DNA of 64,000 bases from an uncultured bacterium (GCA_902778895.1 CACYZF010000007.1:62001-126000); one strand, 5' to 3'; numbered from the stretch's first letter, positions 17,407-26,781 are shown. Notes: generated from the sequence alone by a model not told the origin. Numbers and translations: made by a program.

Positions 17407-19599
17407 TCAGAAGAGGTTCGGGGCGGTGGCGGTGACGTCGATCTTTTCGATGTAGTACCAGTCCTGGCTGGGGAGGTAGTTCACGCAGTAGATGATGCGG
17501 CGGCCGTTCTCGGTACGTGAGATCGTGCCGTATTTGATCTCGGTGAACTGTTTGAAGAGGTCGGCGTCGTCGAAGCGGATGGCCAGGGAATCTTCCTTGT
17601 TCGTCTCCATGGCTCCGGCGAATCTGGCTCCGGTGGAGACCAGGATCAGTCCTCTGTTGTCCAGCAGTGTCTTTTCCAGAACGTTGTTTCCGACGTTGCC
17701 GTTCGTCTTCAGGTCGCGGATGATCGTGTTCAGATGCAGGTCGAATCCGGCGACGCCGAGGAAATTGCCGGCGGTATCCAGCATCGGGACGTTGCAGGAG
17801 AGCAGATAGCCCGCGGCGGCGGTGTTGCCGGGGTAGGGTTTGCTCCAGGCGAATTCGCCGCTGCTGGACTGGGCGGTCTTGTACCAGTGGCGGCTGCGCG
17901 GATCGTAGGTCGAGGCATAGACGCCGCTGCCGGGGTATACGATGTACTGGCCGTCGGGGAATCCGAAGAGCAGCAGGTGAAGCGGGATTCCGGTGAGGCG
18001 AAGGTATTCGTTCTTTTCGGCAGAGGAGGCGTCCGCGAGCTTTTCCGGCAGGCGTTCGTTGAATACGTCCATGATCGTATTCTTCAGATGCGCCAGGATA
18101 TGCAGGCGGCGCTTCTCGACGCCGGTCAGTTCCTCGCCGTGGATGGTCTTGTGGGAGAAGTGCGAGAAGTCGATCTTGCGGTGGTACACGGAGGAATACA
18201 GGAGCGAAGAGGGGGCGTCGTTCGCGTCGCGGAGGGCAGAAACGGGCATCATGCAGTCGGGAGTCGTTTCCCCGTCGTCCGGGTCGGTCTCGTAGAGGAA
18301 GACGAACTCCGAGGTAATGGAAGAGAGGAACTGTGCGTTTCGCGCAATGTTCGTTTCGATGTAGTCGGCGCAGGCGGTGGACTGGACCTGCGCGGTAGCG
18401 AGCTGCTGCGAGTAGGCATGCACTGCGTTGATCTGGCTGACGCGGCGGTAGGCCGTCACGCCGATCGTCAGGAGGAGCGTGAGGATGCAGGCGACGGCGA
18501 ACGCCAGAGAGGCGCGTTTGTGGTGGACTGCGAATGCGGAGATGCGCCCGAAAAGATGGTACGGGTTTGCGGTGGTCTCCTCGCCGCCCATGTAGCGGCG
18601 GATGTCGTTGCCCAGGTCGCGGACGTTCTGGTAGCGTTCGTCCCGGTTGTATGCTGTGGCCTTGGCGATGATCGCCTTCAGGTCGGGGTCGATTTTGAAC
18701 CCGTATTTATGGCGGGTTTCGGCGATGCGGCCTTCGCGGATCATGGAGACGACTTCGGCGCTGGTGCGCGCCATGTAGGCTTCGCGGAGCGTCACGACTT
18801 CGAACAGAATCAGTCCGAGCGCGTAGATGTCCGCGCGCTGGTCGGTATGCTCGCCCTGGATGGCTTCGGGCGACAGGAAACGCGGCGTGCCGGAGATGGT
18901 GTTCGGTTTCACCCAGGTGGCGGGATCGTAACCCAGCTCCTCGATCTGGCGCGCGATGCCCCAGTCCATGATGTAGGTCTCGCGGAACTCGCCGATGAGG
19001 ATGTTTTCCGGTTTGAGGTCGCAATGCATGATGTTGCGGCTGTGCGCGTAATCGAGGGCGTCGCAGACACGGAGCATGATCTCGAGGCGGAACATCAGGG
19101 ATTTGCGTTCGTTGAACTGTTCGATGCCGGCCTTGCGGTATTCGTAGTCGAGCTGATCCAGATAATCTTTCAGCGTCTTGCCGTCGACGAGCTTCATCAC
19201 GAGGTGGAGTCCGTCCTTGTCGTCCGAGTTCAGCGAGTAGATCGGGATGATCGCGGGGTGGCTGAGCTGGGCGGTAACGCGCGCCTCCTGGATGAACTGG
19301 CCGCGCGTGAACTGATCCTCGGGCTGCGATTTAAGCGTCTTGATCGCAACGGGACGGCGGAGGTTCAGGTCAAGCCCCTCGCGGATGATGCCCTGTCCGC
19401 CCTCGGCAAAGACTTTCCCCTGCTGGTATTCCGCGTCGATGGGTTCCAGCTTGACATCCAGCTGGTCGTTGAACCGGACGGTGGAGTGGTCCACGTGCGT
19501 AAACGTGACGGTGGTGTCCAGTTCGCGGCCGAAGTTCTTCAGTCCGACCTTGATCGAGGTTACGGTATGCACTTTGCCTGATGTCGCGCCCCGGTTCAT
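17407..19599 (-). CDS. Transmembrane Ser/Thr kinase with C-terminal Cache-like sensor
   Basis: 730 residues. The cytosolic Hanks-type kinase has a Gly loop (FAEGGQG, about 65), VAIK Lys87, helix-C Glu105, catalytic HCDLKPEN (Asp194) and metal-binding DWG (Asp212), so it looks active. One transmembrane helix follows (about 375-400, LAFAVACILTLLLTIGV). The outer part (about 400-720) looks like a Cache/PDC ligand-binding domain (PGSGVYASTYDPRSRHWYK; VPMLDTAGNFLGVAGFDL). It overlaps the upstream pseudokinase gene by ATGA, so the two are probably made together. It is the last gene of the panB operon. Confidence 0.93.
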   Translation of the reverse strand: MNRGATSGKVHTVTSIKVGLKNFGRELDTTVTFTHVDHSTVRFNDQLDVKLEPIDAEYQQGKVFAEGGQGIIREGLDLNLRRPVAIKTLKSQPEDQFTRGQFIQEARVTAQLSHPAIIPIYSLNSDDKDGLHLVMKLVDGKTLKDYLDQLDYEYRKAGIEQFNERKSLMFRLEIMLRVCDALDYAHSRNIMHCDLKPENILIGEFRETYIMDWGIARQIEELGYDPATWVKPNTISGTPRFLSPEAIQGEHTDQRADIYALGLILFEVVTLREAYMARTSAEVVSMIREGRIAETRHKYGFKIDPDLKAIIAKATAYNRDERYQNVRDLGNDIRRYMGGEETTANPYHLFGRISAFAVHHKRASLAFAVACILTLLLTIGVTAYRRVSQINAVHAYSQQLATAQVQSTACADYIETNIARNAQFLSSITSEFVFLYETDPDDGETTPDCMMPVSALRDANDAPSSLLYSSVYHRKIDFSHFSHKTIHGEELTGVEKRRLHILAHLKNTIMDVFNERLPEKLADASSAEKNEYLRLTGIPLHLLLFGFPDGQYIVYPGSGVYASTYDPRSRHWYKTAQSSSGEFAWSKPYPGNTAAAGYLLSCNVPMLDTAGNFLGVAGFDLHLNTIIRDLKTNGNVGNNVLEKTLLDNRGLILVSTGARFAGAMETNKEDSLAIRFDDADLFKQFTEIKYGTISRTENGRRIIYCVNYLPSQDWYYIEKIDVTATAPNLF

Positions 19600-22061
19600 T
19601 GCAGACCGCCTTTCTGTTTCATGTCAATGCTCCGCAGGAAATCCTTCAGACGGATCTTCTCCACGTACCATTCCTTCATGGCCGGGACGTCCGCGAAGCA
19701 GTAGACGAACGTTCCATCCGATTCCTTGCGGATGACGGAACCGTAATCCTTCCCCTCCATCCATTCGAGGAGCCAGGGGTCGGGATAAATGCCTGTTTCG
19801 AGGTTGACCGTCGGGCGTTTGTTCGGGCCGTTGTTGATGCGTTCCAGTTTGATGTCGCCGTCTTTCGCGATGAAATACTGCGACTCCAGGCCGAGCGGGA
19901 GATTCTGGGCCTCGCTCAGGATCTGGTCGAAGTAGCGTCCGGAAACGAGGAATACAGCTGCTCCGAGCGGGGTGATGGGCGGTCCCAGCCGGATCGTGAC
20001 CGGCAGGACGACGTGTTCCGCTTCAGGAGCTTCGTTTTCCAGCACGAACGGGAGATGCCAGGAAACCTGATCGCTGCGCCGGGGCAGGGTCTGGCTGTAC
20101 CATTCGGACTCGTGGCCGGGGATGGATTCCGGGTTGACCGTATAGGGATAAAGCAGGGACGAGCCGTCGACCAGCAGGATCTGGATGCGATAGATCGGGC
20201 TGACGCTCTGCGTGAGGCGGTGGATCTGTCGGTCCACGCTTTCCTTGGTGACGTAGGCGTTCAGCGGGGCCTGCAGCATGTACCGGAAGAGTGTCGGCAG
20301 GAGCATACCGAGGCATTTGAACTCGCCTTTTTGCAGATCCTCCGCGCGACCTGCCTCCATCCTGCGGAAACTGACGGAGTCGCCGTAGTAGGGGGAGTAC
20401 TCGGTCTGGATGCCGTCGTTTCCGGCGACCGCCTCATTGTTCGGCAGCGCCAGATATTTGATGCCGCTGTCGCGTTTTCCTCCGTTCTCGGAGAGCAGAA
20501 ACTCGGTCTCGAACTTGATGGATTCGAGCATATCGTTGAATTTCTCGGCCTGAAGATTGAACTGGTGGGCCGTTTTCCGGCATGCGGACTGCGCCTTGCC
20601 GAGCACATGGTCGTCAATGTAGGAGATCTGCGCCATGCGGACGTCGTTGAAGATGTTGTAGGCGAAGAGGGCGCCGACCAGGAAGATGAACGTCAGGAAT
20701 CCGAAGAACATGCGGCGGTGGTGCGCCCGGATGAGTTTCGCGAAGCGTTTCGAAAGGCTGATCTTCCGAACGGAGACCTCCTCCGAATGCAGGAACCGGC
20801 GGATGTCCTCGGCCAGCATGCTCACGGATTTGTAGCGGTCCTCCGGATTCGGAGCGATGGCTTTCCGGATGATCGCCCGCATGTCCGGGTCGATTGTGCC
20901 GCCGAAACGGTGTTCGATCGTCGGCTCGACGCCGTTACGGAGGCATTCCAGAACTTCCGGTGCGGGGGCGTCCTGAAACGGCGGATGGAGCGTGACGATC
21001 TCGTAGAGCAGCATGCCGATGGCATAGATGTCGGACTTGACGGACGGCTCCGCGCCGGATATGATTTCGGGCGCGATGAATCGCGGGTCGGTCATTTCGG
21101 GCGGTTTGCGTTTCGTCTGCACTTCCTTGTCCTGCGCGTTGAGGAAAGTCGCGTATCCCCAGCCCTTGATATAGACCTCGTGATACTCGCCGATCAGAAT
21201 GTTCTGGGGATGGAGATTGGCATGCACGACGTTCCGGCTGTGGGCGTAGAGGATGCCGTCCGTGATGCCGAGGACAAGCTCGAGACGGAAATTCAGCGCG
21301 GCCGTTTCCTCCGCCTCGCGGAATCCGGCGCTGCGGTAGTGCGACGTGATGCGTTCCAGGTATTTGCGAAGGTCCGTGCCGTCGGTCAGTTTCACGGCGG
21401 AATGCAGGCCGCCGCGGTAGTCGCGGTTGACGCTGTAGACGGGCAGGACGGACGGGTGGTCGAGCTGGGCGGAGATTTCCGCTTCGGCGATGAAGCAGGC
21501 GCGTTCGCCCGGGTCCAGAAGCCTTTCATCGCGCAGCGAGTAGATCGCCACCTCGCGTTCGAGGCCGAGGTCCTCGCCGATGGAGACCACATAGCGACCG
21601 CCTTCGGCGAGCTTGCGTTCGATCTCGAAACGGTCTTCCAGATCGGTCAGATGCGCCTGATCTTCCTCCTGATGCCCGACTTCGGCGCGTTCCCGGTGAT
21701 GGTCATGCCCTTCGATCTCCGCGCCGACGTCGCGCTTGCCCGTTCCGGCGCCAGTCAGCGCTGACAGGATTGAGGTCGGATTGTGCAAAACGTTATGAAG
21801 TCTCGCGCGGGTTTTTTCCCTGAGAACGGACTGCGTGTCCGAGTCATTGACCCGTGTGATGCCGTTCTCCGGGCTCAGGACGATGGTGCGATCGGGCGAA
21901 TCGTCGCTTATCACCATGGTACGGTCGATCTGATCCGTCTTCATAACCATTGTGTGATCGGGAACGTTCTGCGCGACGTCCGATCCGGCGCTCTGAGCGT
22001 CGGATGTTTTGTCGTTCAGTTCGGCGGGATCAGGTCTGAGTTCGTCCGTCACGGGGAACAT
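19596..22061 (-). CDS. Transmembrane pseudokinase with Cache-like sensor
   Basis: 821 residues with the same layout as the next gene: kinase-like domain (about 145-430), one membrane helix (about 475-495, FFGFLTFIFLVGALFAYN), then a Cache-like outer domain (about 500-800). The catalytic residues are replaced: the VAIK Lys is Tyr174 (VAIYSL), HRDLKPEN reads HANLHPQN (Asp to Asn282), and DFG reads GWG (Asp to Gly300). It should not transfer phosphate in the usual way. The 140-residue N-terminal tail carries three copies of a D-[HR]-T-[MI]-V motif exactly 11 residues apart (Thr37, Thr48, Thr59). It probably pairs with or is a substrate of the downstream kinase; this is inference. The SD is poor (GGAG touching the ATG). 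Confidence 0.9.
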   Translation of the reverse strand: MFPVTDELRPDPAELNDKTSDAQSAGSDVAQNVPDHTMVMKTDQIDRTMVISDDSPDRTIVLSPENGITRVNDSDTQSVLREKTRARLHNVLHNPTSILSALTGAGTGKRDVGAEIEGHDHHRERAEVGHQEEDQAHLTDLEDRFEIERKLAEGGRYVVSIGEDLGLEREVAIYSLRDERLLDPGERACFIAEAEISAQLDHPSVLPVYSVNRDYRGGLHSAVKLTDGTDLRKYLERITSHYRSAGFREAEETAALNFRLELVLGITDGILYAHSRNVVHANLHPQNILIGEYHEVYIKGWGYATFLNAQDKEVQTKRKPPEMTDPRFIAPEIISGAEPSVKSDIYAIGMLLYEIVTLHPPFQDAPAPEVLECLRNGVEPTIEHRFGGTIDPDMRAIIRKAIAPNPEDRYKSVSMLAEDIRRFLHSEEVSVRKISLSKRFAKLIRAHHRRMFFGFLTFIFLVGALFAYNIFNDVRMAQISYIDDHVLGKAQSACRKTAHQFNLQAEKFNDMLESIKFETEFLLSENGGKRDSGIKYLALPNNEAVAGNDGIQTEYSPYYGDSVSFRRMEAGRAEDLQKGEFKCLGMLLPTLFRYMLQAPLNAYVTKESVDRQIHRLTQSVSPIYRIQILLVDGSSLLYPYTVNPESIPGHESEWYSQTLPRRSDQVSWHLPFVLENEAPEAEHVVLPVTIRLGPPITPLGAAVFLVSGRYFDQILSEAQNLPLGLESQYFIAKDGDIKLERINNGPNKRPTVNLETGIYPDPWLLEWMEGKDYGSVIRKESDGTFVYCFADVPAMKEWYVEKIRLKDFLRSIDMKQKGGLQ

Positions 22062-22079
22062 CTCCGTAGAAAGAAAAAG

Positions 22080-22742
22080 TTATTTCGTGAATCCGACGGC
22101 CTGCGCGAGAATCACGGTCATCTTGTCGTCAAGCTTGAAGACCTTGCGGACGCCCTTTTCATCGTACATGCCGAGGGAGACGGTGCCGAGTCCCTTCGAG
22201 GCGCAGTACAGATAGACGTCCTGCGAGGCTTCGCCCACGTGGATTGCGGGATACTTTTTGTCGTTCTCGTTCGGGAACTTGGTGGAATCGCTGGCGTAGA
22301 CGAGGATGCAGGCGGCGTTTTTCGCCATGTTTTTGTTCATGATGAGGTCCGCGCGGAAATCGCCCGCGTCGATGCGCACGAGCTTGTTCGCTTTCGCGTC
22401 GTAGTGGTAGGCCGCGCCCGGAAGCGCCACATAGACTTCGAGGTCCTGCTTGTTCATCGCGGTCGGGATCGTGCGTTTGCCGTCGGGACGGTTCACGCCG
22501 TTGGCGGCGTAGAGGATTTCGGAGAGCGTAGCGGCGTCGAGTTCGCCGGGCTTGTATTCGCGGACGGTCTTGCGTTCCGCGAGCGCCTGCATGAGCGGCA
22601 AGCCGCCGGTCTTGGCGGGGGCGGGAAGGGCGACGGTCTCGGCTTTCGGGTCGATTTTCGCGGACGCGGCGTCCTGCGCGGGGCAGACGAATGCGGCGAG
22701 GAGTGCGAGCGAGGCGGCTGCGAGAATGGTGAAATGTTTCAT
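22080..22742 (-). CDS. Secreted nitroreductase-family protein
   Basis: 220 residues: signal peptide (ILAAASLALLAAFVCPAQ) followed by a nitroreductase-like FMN fold of the SagB/ThcOx-like type (LAERKTVREYKPGEL, LSEILYAANGVNRPDGKRT, YCASKGLGTVSLGMYDE). These enzymes use FMN for NAD(P)H-dependent reductions; export is unusual because FMN and NAD(P)H are cytosolic, so a periplasmic redox role with another donor is possible. It lies between panB and the kinase pair in one operon (47 nt after panB, 18 nt before the pseudokinase). Confidence 0.85.
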   Translation of the reverse strand: MKHFTILAAASLALLAAFVCPAQDAASAKIDPKAETVALPAPAKTGGLPLMQALAERKTVREYKPGELDAATLSEILYAANGVNRPDGKRTIPTAMNKQDLEVYVALPGAAYHYDAKANKLVRIDAGDFRADLIMNKNMAKNAACILVYASDSTKFPNENDKKYPAIHVGEASQDVYLYCASKGLGTVSLGMYDEKGVRKVFKLDDKMTVILAQAVGFTK

Positions 22743-22789
22743 GGCGAGAGCTCCTTTCTTGCTGGAGTAGTTAGGTTGAAACGGATGAT

Positions 22790-23596
22790 TCAGAAACTGT
22801 TTTCCTTAGTTGGGAAGGTTTTCCCTTTGACTTCTGCGACATAGGCCGCGATGGCCTCCTGCGCTGCGGTCCCGACGTGGCAGAACCGTCTGGCGTGTTT
22901 CGGCAGAAATCCTTCCGTGTAGCCGAGCAGATCGCTGATGACCTGCACCTGGCCGTCGCAGTCCGGGCCAGCGCCGATTCCGATGGTCGGCACGCCGACG
23001 GAGGCGGTGATCTTCGCGGCGAGTTCTGCGGGGACGCATTCCAGCACCATGGAGAAGACGCCGGCGTTTTCCAGCTCTTTTGCGCGGGTGATGAGCTCGG
23101 CGGCTTCTTCCTCGCCGCGTCCCTGCACCCGGTAGCCGCCGGAAGTCTTCACGGACTGCGGCAGAAGTCCGATATGCCCCTGCACGGGGATCCCGGCCTC
23201 GACCAGCGCGCGGACGGCGGGCAGGGTGGATGGCGTGCATTCGAGCTTGATCGCGTCGCATCCGGCCTCCTGCATGAACCGCGCGGCCTCGCGGAGCGTG
23301 TTCTCCACGCCGAGGTGGCAGGTCATGAACGGCATGTCGCCGACGATGAATGTGTTCGGAGCGCCGCGCCGGACGCACTGCGCATGGTGGACCATCACGT
23401 CCATGGTGGCGGGGATGGTGTCGGTGTAGCCGAGGGTGTTCATGGAGAGAGAGTCGCCCACGAGGATGAAGTCGATCCCGGCGGCCTCGGCGAACGCCGC
23501 GGTCGGCGCGTCGTAGGCGGTGATCATCACGATCTTCTCGCCGTCCTGCTTCATCTTCCGGAACGACCGGACTGTTTTCTTTGCGATATCCGCCAT
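22790..23596 (-). CDS. panB: 3-methyl-2-oxobutanoate hydroxymethyltransferase
   Basis: Adds a hydroxymethyl group from 5,10-methylene-THF to ketoisovalerate, the first committed step to pantothenate. 268 residues. Motifs: ITAYDAPTAAFAEAAG, VGDSLSMNTLGYTDTIP (Mg-binding Asp), VGDMPFMTCH, QGHIGLLPQ, LECVPAEL, GIGAGPDCDGQVQV. Perfect SD GGAGGTG. It is the first gene of the operon with the kinases; a link to signalling is not obvious. Confidence 0.97.
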   Translation of the reverse strand: MADIAKKTVRSFRKMKQDGEKIVMITAYDAPTAAFAEAAGIDFILVGDSLSMNTLGYTDTIPATMDVMVHHAQCVRRGAPNTFIVGDMPFMTCHLGVENTLREAARFMQEAGCDAIKLECTPSTLPAVRALVEAGIPVQGHIGLLPQSVKTSGGYRVQGRGEEEAAELITRAKELENAGVFSMVLECVPAELAAKITASVGVPTIGIGAGPDCDGQVQVISDLLGYTEGFLPKHARRFCHVGTAAQEAIAAYVAEVKGKTFPTKENSF

Positions 23597-23744
23597 GCGG
23601 CACCTCCGTATCTGAACTGAAACTGTGTTTTATGCTGATCCCGGGCGGGGCACGGTGAGACGGAAAGGGATTCCGGTATGGAGTCTCCGGTTCCTGCGCC
23701 CGCGTACGCTTTGATAAGGCTGTTAAGACGGCCCAGCTTACAAC

Positions 23745-23773
23745 AATATAACACGAAAACCAAAAAAGTACAA
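23745..23773 (-). promoter_or_regulatory. Promoter of the panB-kinase operon
   Basis: -35 TTGTAC, 17-nt spacer, -10 TATATT on the minus strand. The leader before panB is about 140 nt. Confidence 0.6.
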
Positions 23774-23803
23774 CAAAAAAAGGGCGGGAATGCGGAAAAA
23801 GAT

Positions 23804-23831
23804 TTGAAATTCTTCCTTTTCGGAGTAGTTT
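23804..23831 (+). promoter_or_regulatory. Possible promoter of rnr
   Basis: -35 TTGAAA, 16-nt spacer, -10 TAGTTT. The -10 is weak. Confidence 0.4.
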
Positions 23832-23855
23832 ATCAAGAGGAAAGGCTTTTCAGTT

Positions 23856-25823
23856 ATGGCGAAATCGAAAAAACAATCCAAGCAGTCCCGTGCTCCGCGC
23901 CGGGTTCTCTACGGCGGCGTCTTTTCCGCCGCGGCCGCCGGATTCGGCTTTGTCAAGGTCCCCGGCGATCCGTCCATTGAGTTCTTCATCCCGCGCAAGT
24001 ATACCGGGCACGCCCTGGACGGCGATACGGTCGAGGTCGAGCAGATCCCGGACGAACGCGATGCGACGTACTCGAAACGCAAAACCGGCCCTGTCGGTCG
24101 CATCGTCGCGGTCACGGAGCGCAACCGCGAATTCGTAGTCGGATGCCTGGATTCCCTGCACGAGATCCGCCCGCTGGACAAGCATCTGCCGGAGACCATC
24201 CGCGTGAACTCCGCGCCCCGCAACGCGAGGAAGGGCGACTGGGTGCAGGTGCGGCTGCTCGACGACGGCGCGAACCACACGGAACAGCTCCGCGGGCATG
24301 TGGAGCGTTCGATCGGGGCCGCGGGCGACGTGGCGCACGACCTCAATGCCATCGCCGCCGAATTCGGCCTGCCTCCGGCCTACACCGCCGAAGACGAGGC
24401 GGAGGCGATGAAGATCACGCCGCTGGAGATCGAACGCGAAGACCTTTCCTCCCTGTACACGCTCACGATCGATCCGGCGGACGCGCACGATTTCGACGAC
24501 GCCATCTCCGTTCAGCCTTCGGAAAAGGAGGGCGAGATCACACTCGGCGTTCATATCGCCGACGTCGCGACCTGGATCCGCCCCGGTTCCAGGTTCGACA
24601 AGGCCGCCGCTTACCGCTCTTTTTCCTCGTATCTTCCCGGCAAATTCCTGCCGATGCTCCCGAAACCGCTCACCGCGAAGATCAGTCTCCGCGAAAAAGT
24701 CCTGTCTCCAGCCCATAGCGTGATCTTCACCGTGCGCCTCCGCGACGGCAGGATCCTTTCCTCGCGCCGCGTTCATTCCCTGGTGAAGGTGAACCGCCGT
24801 ATGGATTACGATACCGTTCAGGCATTCCTGGACGACCCGGCGAAGCGTCCGAAGGGCTGGAACAAGCAGGACGTGGAGAACGTGCAGCTCCTGTACAGGC
24901 TCGTGAAGAAAATGCGCGGCTGGCGTGCGAAACACGAACAGTTCCTGTGGATCGACGTGCCGGAGATCCGCGTGCTCTGCGACGAATCCACGCACGAGAT
25001 CAAGGGGCTCCTGCGCCGCATCCCGTGTGCTGCGGACGGCATCGTGGAGGAGTGCATGCTCGCCGCGAATTCCGCCGTGGCGAACGAGCTGATCGAACGC
25101 GGCGTCGGCGGTCTCTTCCGAATCCATCCCGAACCCGATCCCGAGAAACTCGCCGAGTTCGAAGGCTTCGTTTCCGAGGCGTTCGGCGTTTCCACCGGCG
25201 ACCTCTCGTCCGGGCGCGCCGCCTGCATGCATTTCCTCGAAAACATCCCGGACGACCACCGCAAGCCCGTGATCCTGTCGCGGTTCCTGCGGTCGATGGC
25301 GCGTGCGAGCTACAGCGAGAACCCGGAGCTTCATTTCGGCCTCGGCAAGACGCGCTATTCGCATTTCACCAGCCCGATCCGGCGTTATCCCGACCTGGCG
25401 CTCCATCAGCAGCTCCTTGCACTCGACCTGAACAAACGCCTGCGCTCCAAGCGCATGCTCGCGGAGATCGCCGTGCTGTGTTCGAAGAAGGAGGAGCGCA
25501 ACGACAATGCGTTCTACGCCGCGAACGACCGCCTGAAGCTGCACTTCCTGAAGAACAGCGGCGCGCTGGAGAACACCACCATGTACGAGGCGATCATCCA
25601 GAAGGTCACCTCGTCCGGCCTCATGTGCGAGATCCCCGAACTCGGCATGATCGGATTCGTGCCGACCTCGCGTTTCCGTGCGCCCGTCACGCGCCGCAAT
25701 TCACGCTACTCCTCGCGCATGGAGAGCGGCCACACCGGATACCGTCCCGGCGACTTCATCTACATCGCGCTGGACAGCATCGACCTCGTACGCGGCCATG
25801 CGCAGTTCCGTCCCGTCATCTAA
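23856..25823 (+). CDS. rnr: RNase R / RNase II family exoribonuclease
   Basis: 3'-5' hydrolytic exoribonuclease that degrades structured or damaged RNA. 655 residues: an N-terminal OB/cold-shock-like domain (GFGFVKVPGDPSIEFFIP), the RNB catalytic domain with Asp cluster IDPADAHDFDDAISV (about 205-219), the HFTSPIRRYPDLALHQ motif (about 505), and a C-terminal S1-like domain (about 575-655). It is shorter than E. coli RNase R (813), lacking the N-terminal helix-turn-helix and the basic tail. A lipoprotein gene follows 26 nt later. Confidence 0.95.
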   Translation: MAKSKKQSKQSRAPRRVLYGGVFSAAAAGFGFVKVPGDPSIEFFIPRKYTGHALDGDTVEVEQIPDERDATYSKRKTGPVGRIVAVTERNREFVVGCLDSLHEIRPLDKHLPETIRVNSAPRNARKGDWVQVRLLDDGANHTEQLRGHVERSIGAAGDVAHDLNAIAAEFGLPPAYTAEDEAEAMKITPLEIEREDLSSLYTLTIDPADAHDFDDAISVQPSEKEGEITLGVHIADVATWIRPGSRFDKAAAYRSFSSYLPGKFLPMLPKPLTAKISLREKVLSPAHSVIFTVRLRDGRILSSRRVHSLVKVNRRMDYDTVQAFLDDPAKRPKGWNKQDVENVQLLYRLVKKMRGWRAKHEQFLWIDVPEIRVLCDESTHEIKGLLRRIPCAADGIVEECMLAANSAVANELIERGVGGLFRIHPEPDPEKLAEFEGFVSEAFGVSTGDLSSGRAACMHFLENIPDDHRKPVILSRFLRSMARASYSENPELHFGLGKTRYSHFTSPIRRYPDLALHQQLLALDLNKRLRSKRMLAEIAVLCSKKEERNDNAFYAANDRLKLHFLKNSGALENTTMYEAIIQKVTSSGLMCEIPELGMIGFVPTSRFRAPVTRRNSRYSSRMESGHTGYRPGDFIYIALDSIDLVRGHAQFRPVI

Positions 25824-25849
25824 CCTCCATTCAGAAAAGGATTCCCGAT

Positions 25850-26503
25850 ATGAGACTTTCCCTTAAAATCCTGCCCGCGGCCGTGCTCGGCATGACCATG
25901 CTGGCATCCTGCTATTCGACGACGTTCGAGGTGCCGAAGATCGGCATGCGCTTTGAAGATACGAAAAAATATCTGGAATATGATACATCGCTGAACGCGT
26001 ACGTCATCCCGCTCGAAAAGTATGAGACGCTCGAATACGAGCATTTCGATATCACCATCCCGAAGGACGACGTTGTCGAGTACTATGCTCCGGCGCTCTC
26101 CAATTTCTCCAATCACGCCGAGCTTTTCGTGCGGAATCTGCCGGTCCAGACCGATTTCTTCGGACGCGCTATCTACACTCAGAATCAGGAGGGCTGGAAG
26201 AGCCTTGCCGATGTCCAGAACTTCTACAAGGAAAAGTACACGCCGGACAAGTACACCATCAGCCTTGAAACGCACATCGCGAAGCATGACGGCTACAACT
26301 GCGTGGAGTACGACATCGTGGCGCGTCTGCCCGAGACCGGCAAGCTCATGGCGGTGCATGGTTTCTGCATGTTTGATCCGAAGAATCCCGGCTACATCTT
26401 CGACGTCGGCGCGGGGCGTACAGCCTATGAAAAGGACATCGACAACGATTTCCTGATCCGGGCGTCCGGCCTCTTTTTCGAGGCCGTGAAGTTCCGCAAG
26501 TGA
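25850..26503 (+). CDS. Putative lipoprotein of unknown function
   Basis: 217 residues. The start at 25850 gives a clean lipoprotein signal (LKILPAAVLGMTMLASC, lipobox LASC) with AAAAGGA upstream. Earlier starts in the frame fall inside rnr. The mature part is mixed alpha/beta (YVIPLEKYETLEYEHFDITI; VQNFYKEKYTPDKYTISLET; NCVEYDIVARL) and recalls small periplasmic PsbP/DUF1795-like proteins, without a firm match. Cotranscribed with rnr and followed by a terminator. Confidence 0.8.
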   Translation: MRLSLKILPAAVLGMTMLASCYSTTFEVPKIGMRFEDTKKYLEYDTSLNAYVIPLEKYETLEYEHFDITIPKDDVVEYYAPALSNFSNHAELFVRNLPVQTDFFGRAIYTQNQEGWKSLADVQNFYKEKYTPDKYTISLETHIAKHDGYNCVEYDIVARLPETGKLMAVHGFCMFDPKNPGYIFDVGAGRTAYEKDIDNDFLIRASGLFFEAVKFRK

Positions 26504-26536
26504 AAAGACAGGATCAAGCTGGTTCTCATCGGAAAA

Positions 26537-26578
26537 CCGGGCGGTGCGGAGTGCGTCCGTGCCGCCCGGACTATTTTT
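26537..26578 (+). terminator. Terminator of the rnr-lipoprotein unit
   Basis: Stem CCGGGCGG/CCGCCCGG with an inner CGGA/TCCG pair, followed by ACTATTTTT. Confidence 0.85.
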
Positions 26579-26666
26579 ATGAACAGAAAAAAACACCCCG
26601 AAGAACCGGATGATGCGCGAAGGAAGACCGTTTGCAAAAAGAAAGGGAAAACGGGTGGAGAAAGCC

Positions 26667-26691
26667 AAAATAAGCTCATTTTTTGAGCTTA
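26667..26691 (-). terminator. Terminator of tRNA-Leu
   Basis: A perfect 8-bp inverted repeat (TAAGCTCA/TGAGCTTA, 5-nt loop) lies 4 nt after the CCA end and is followed on the minus strand by TTTT. Confidence 0.7.
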
Positions 26692-26695
26692 AAAG

Positions 26696-26781
26696 TGGTG
26701 CCGACGAAAGGACTTGAACCTTCACCCTCGTGAAAGGACTGCGACCTGAACGCAGCGCGTCTGCCATTCCGCCACGTCGGC
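26696..26781 (-). tRNA. tRNA-Leu (anticodon CAG)
   Basis: 86 nt with encoded CCA and a long variable arm, as class II tRNAs have. Acceptor GCCGACG/CGTCGGC, anticodon stem CTGCG/CGCAG with loop TTCAGGT (anticodon CAG), T loop TTCAAGT. Confidence 0.95.
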
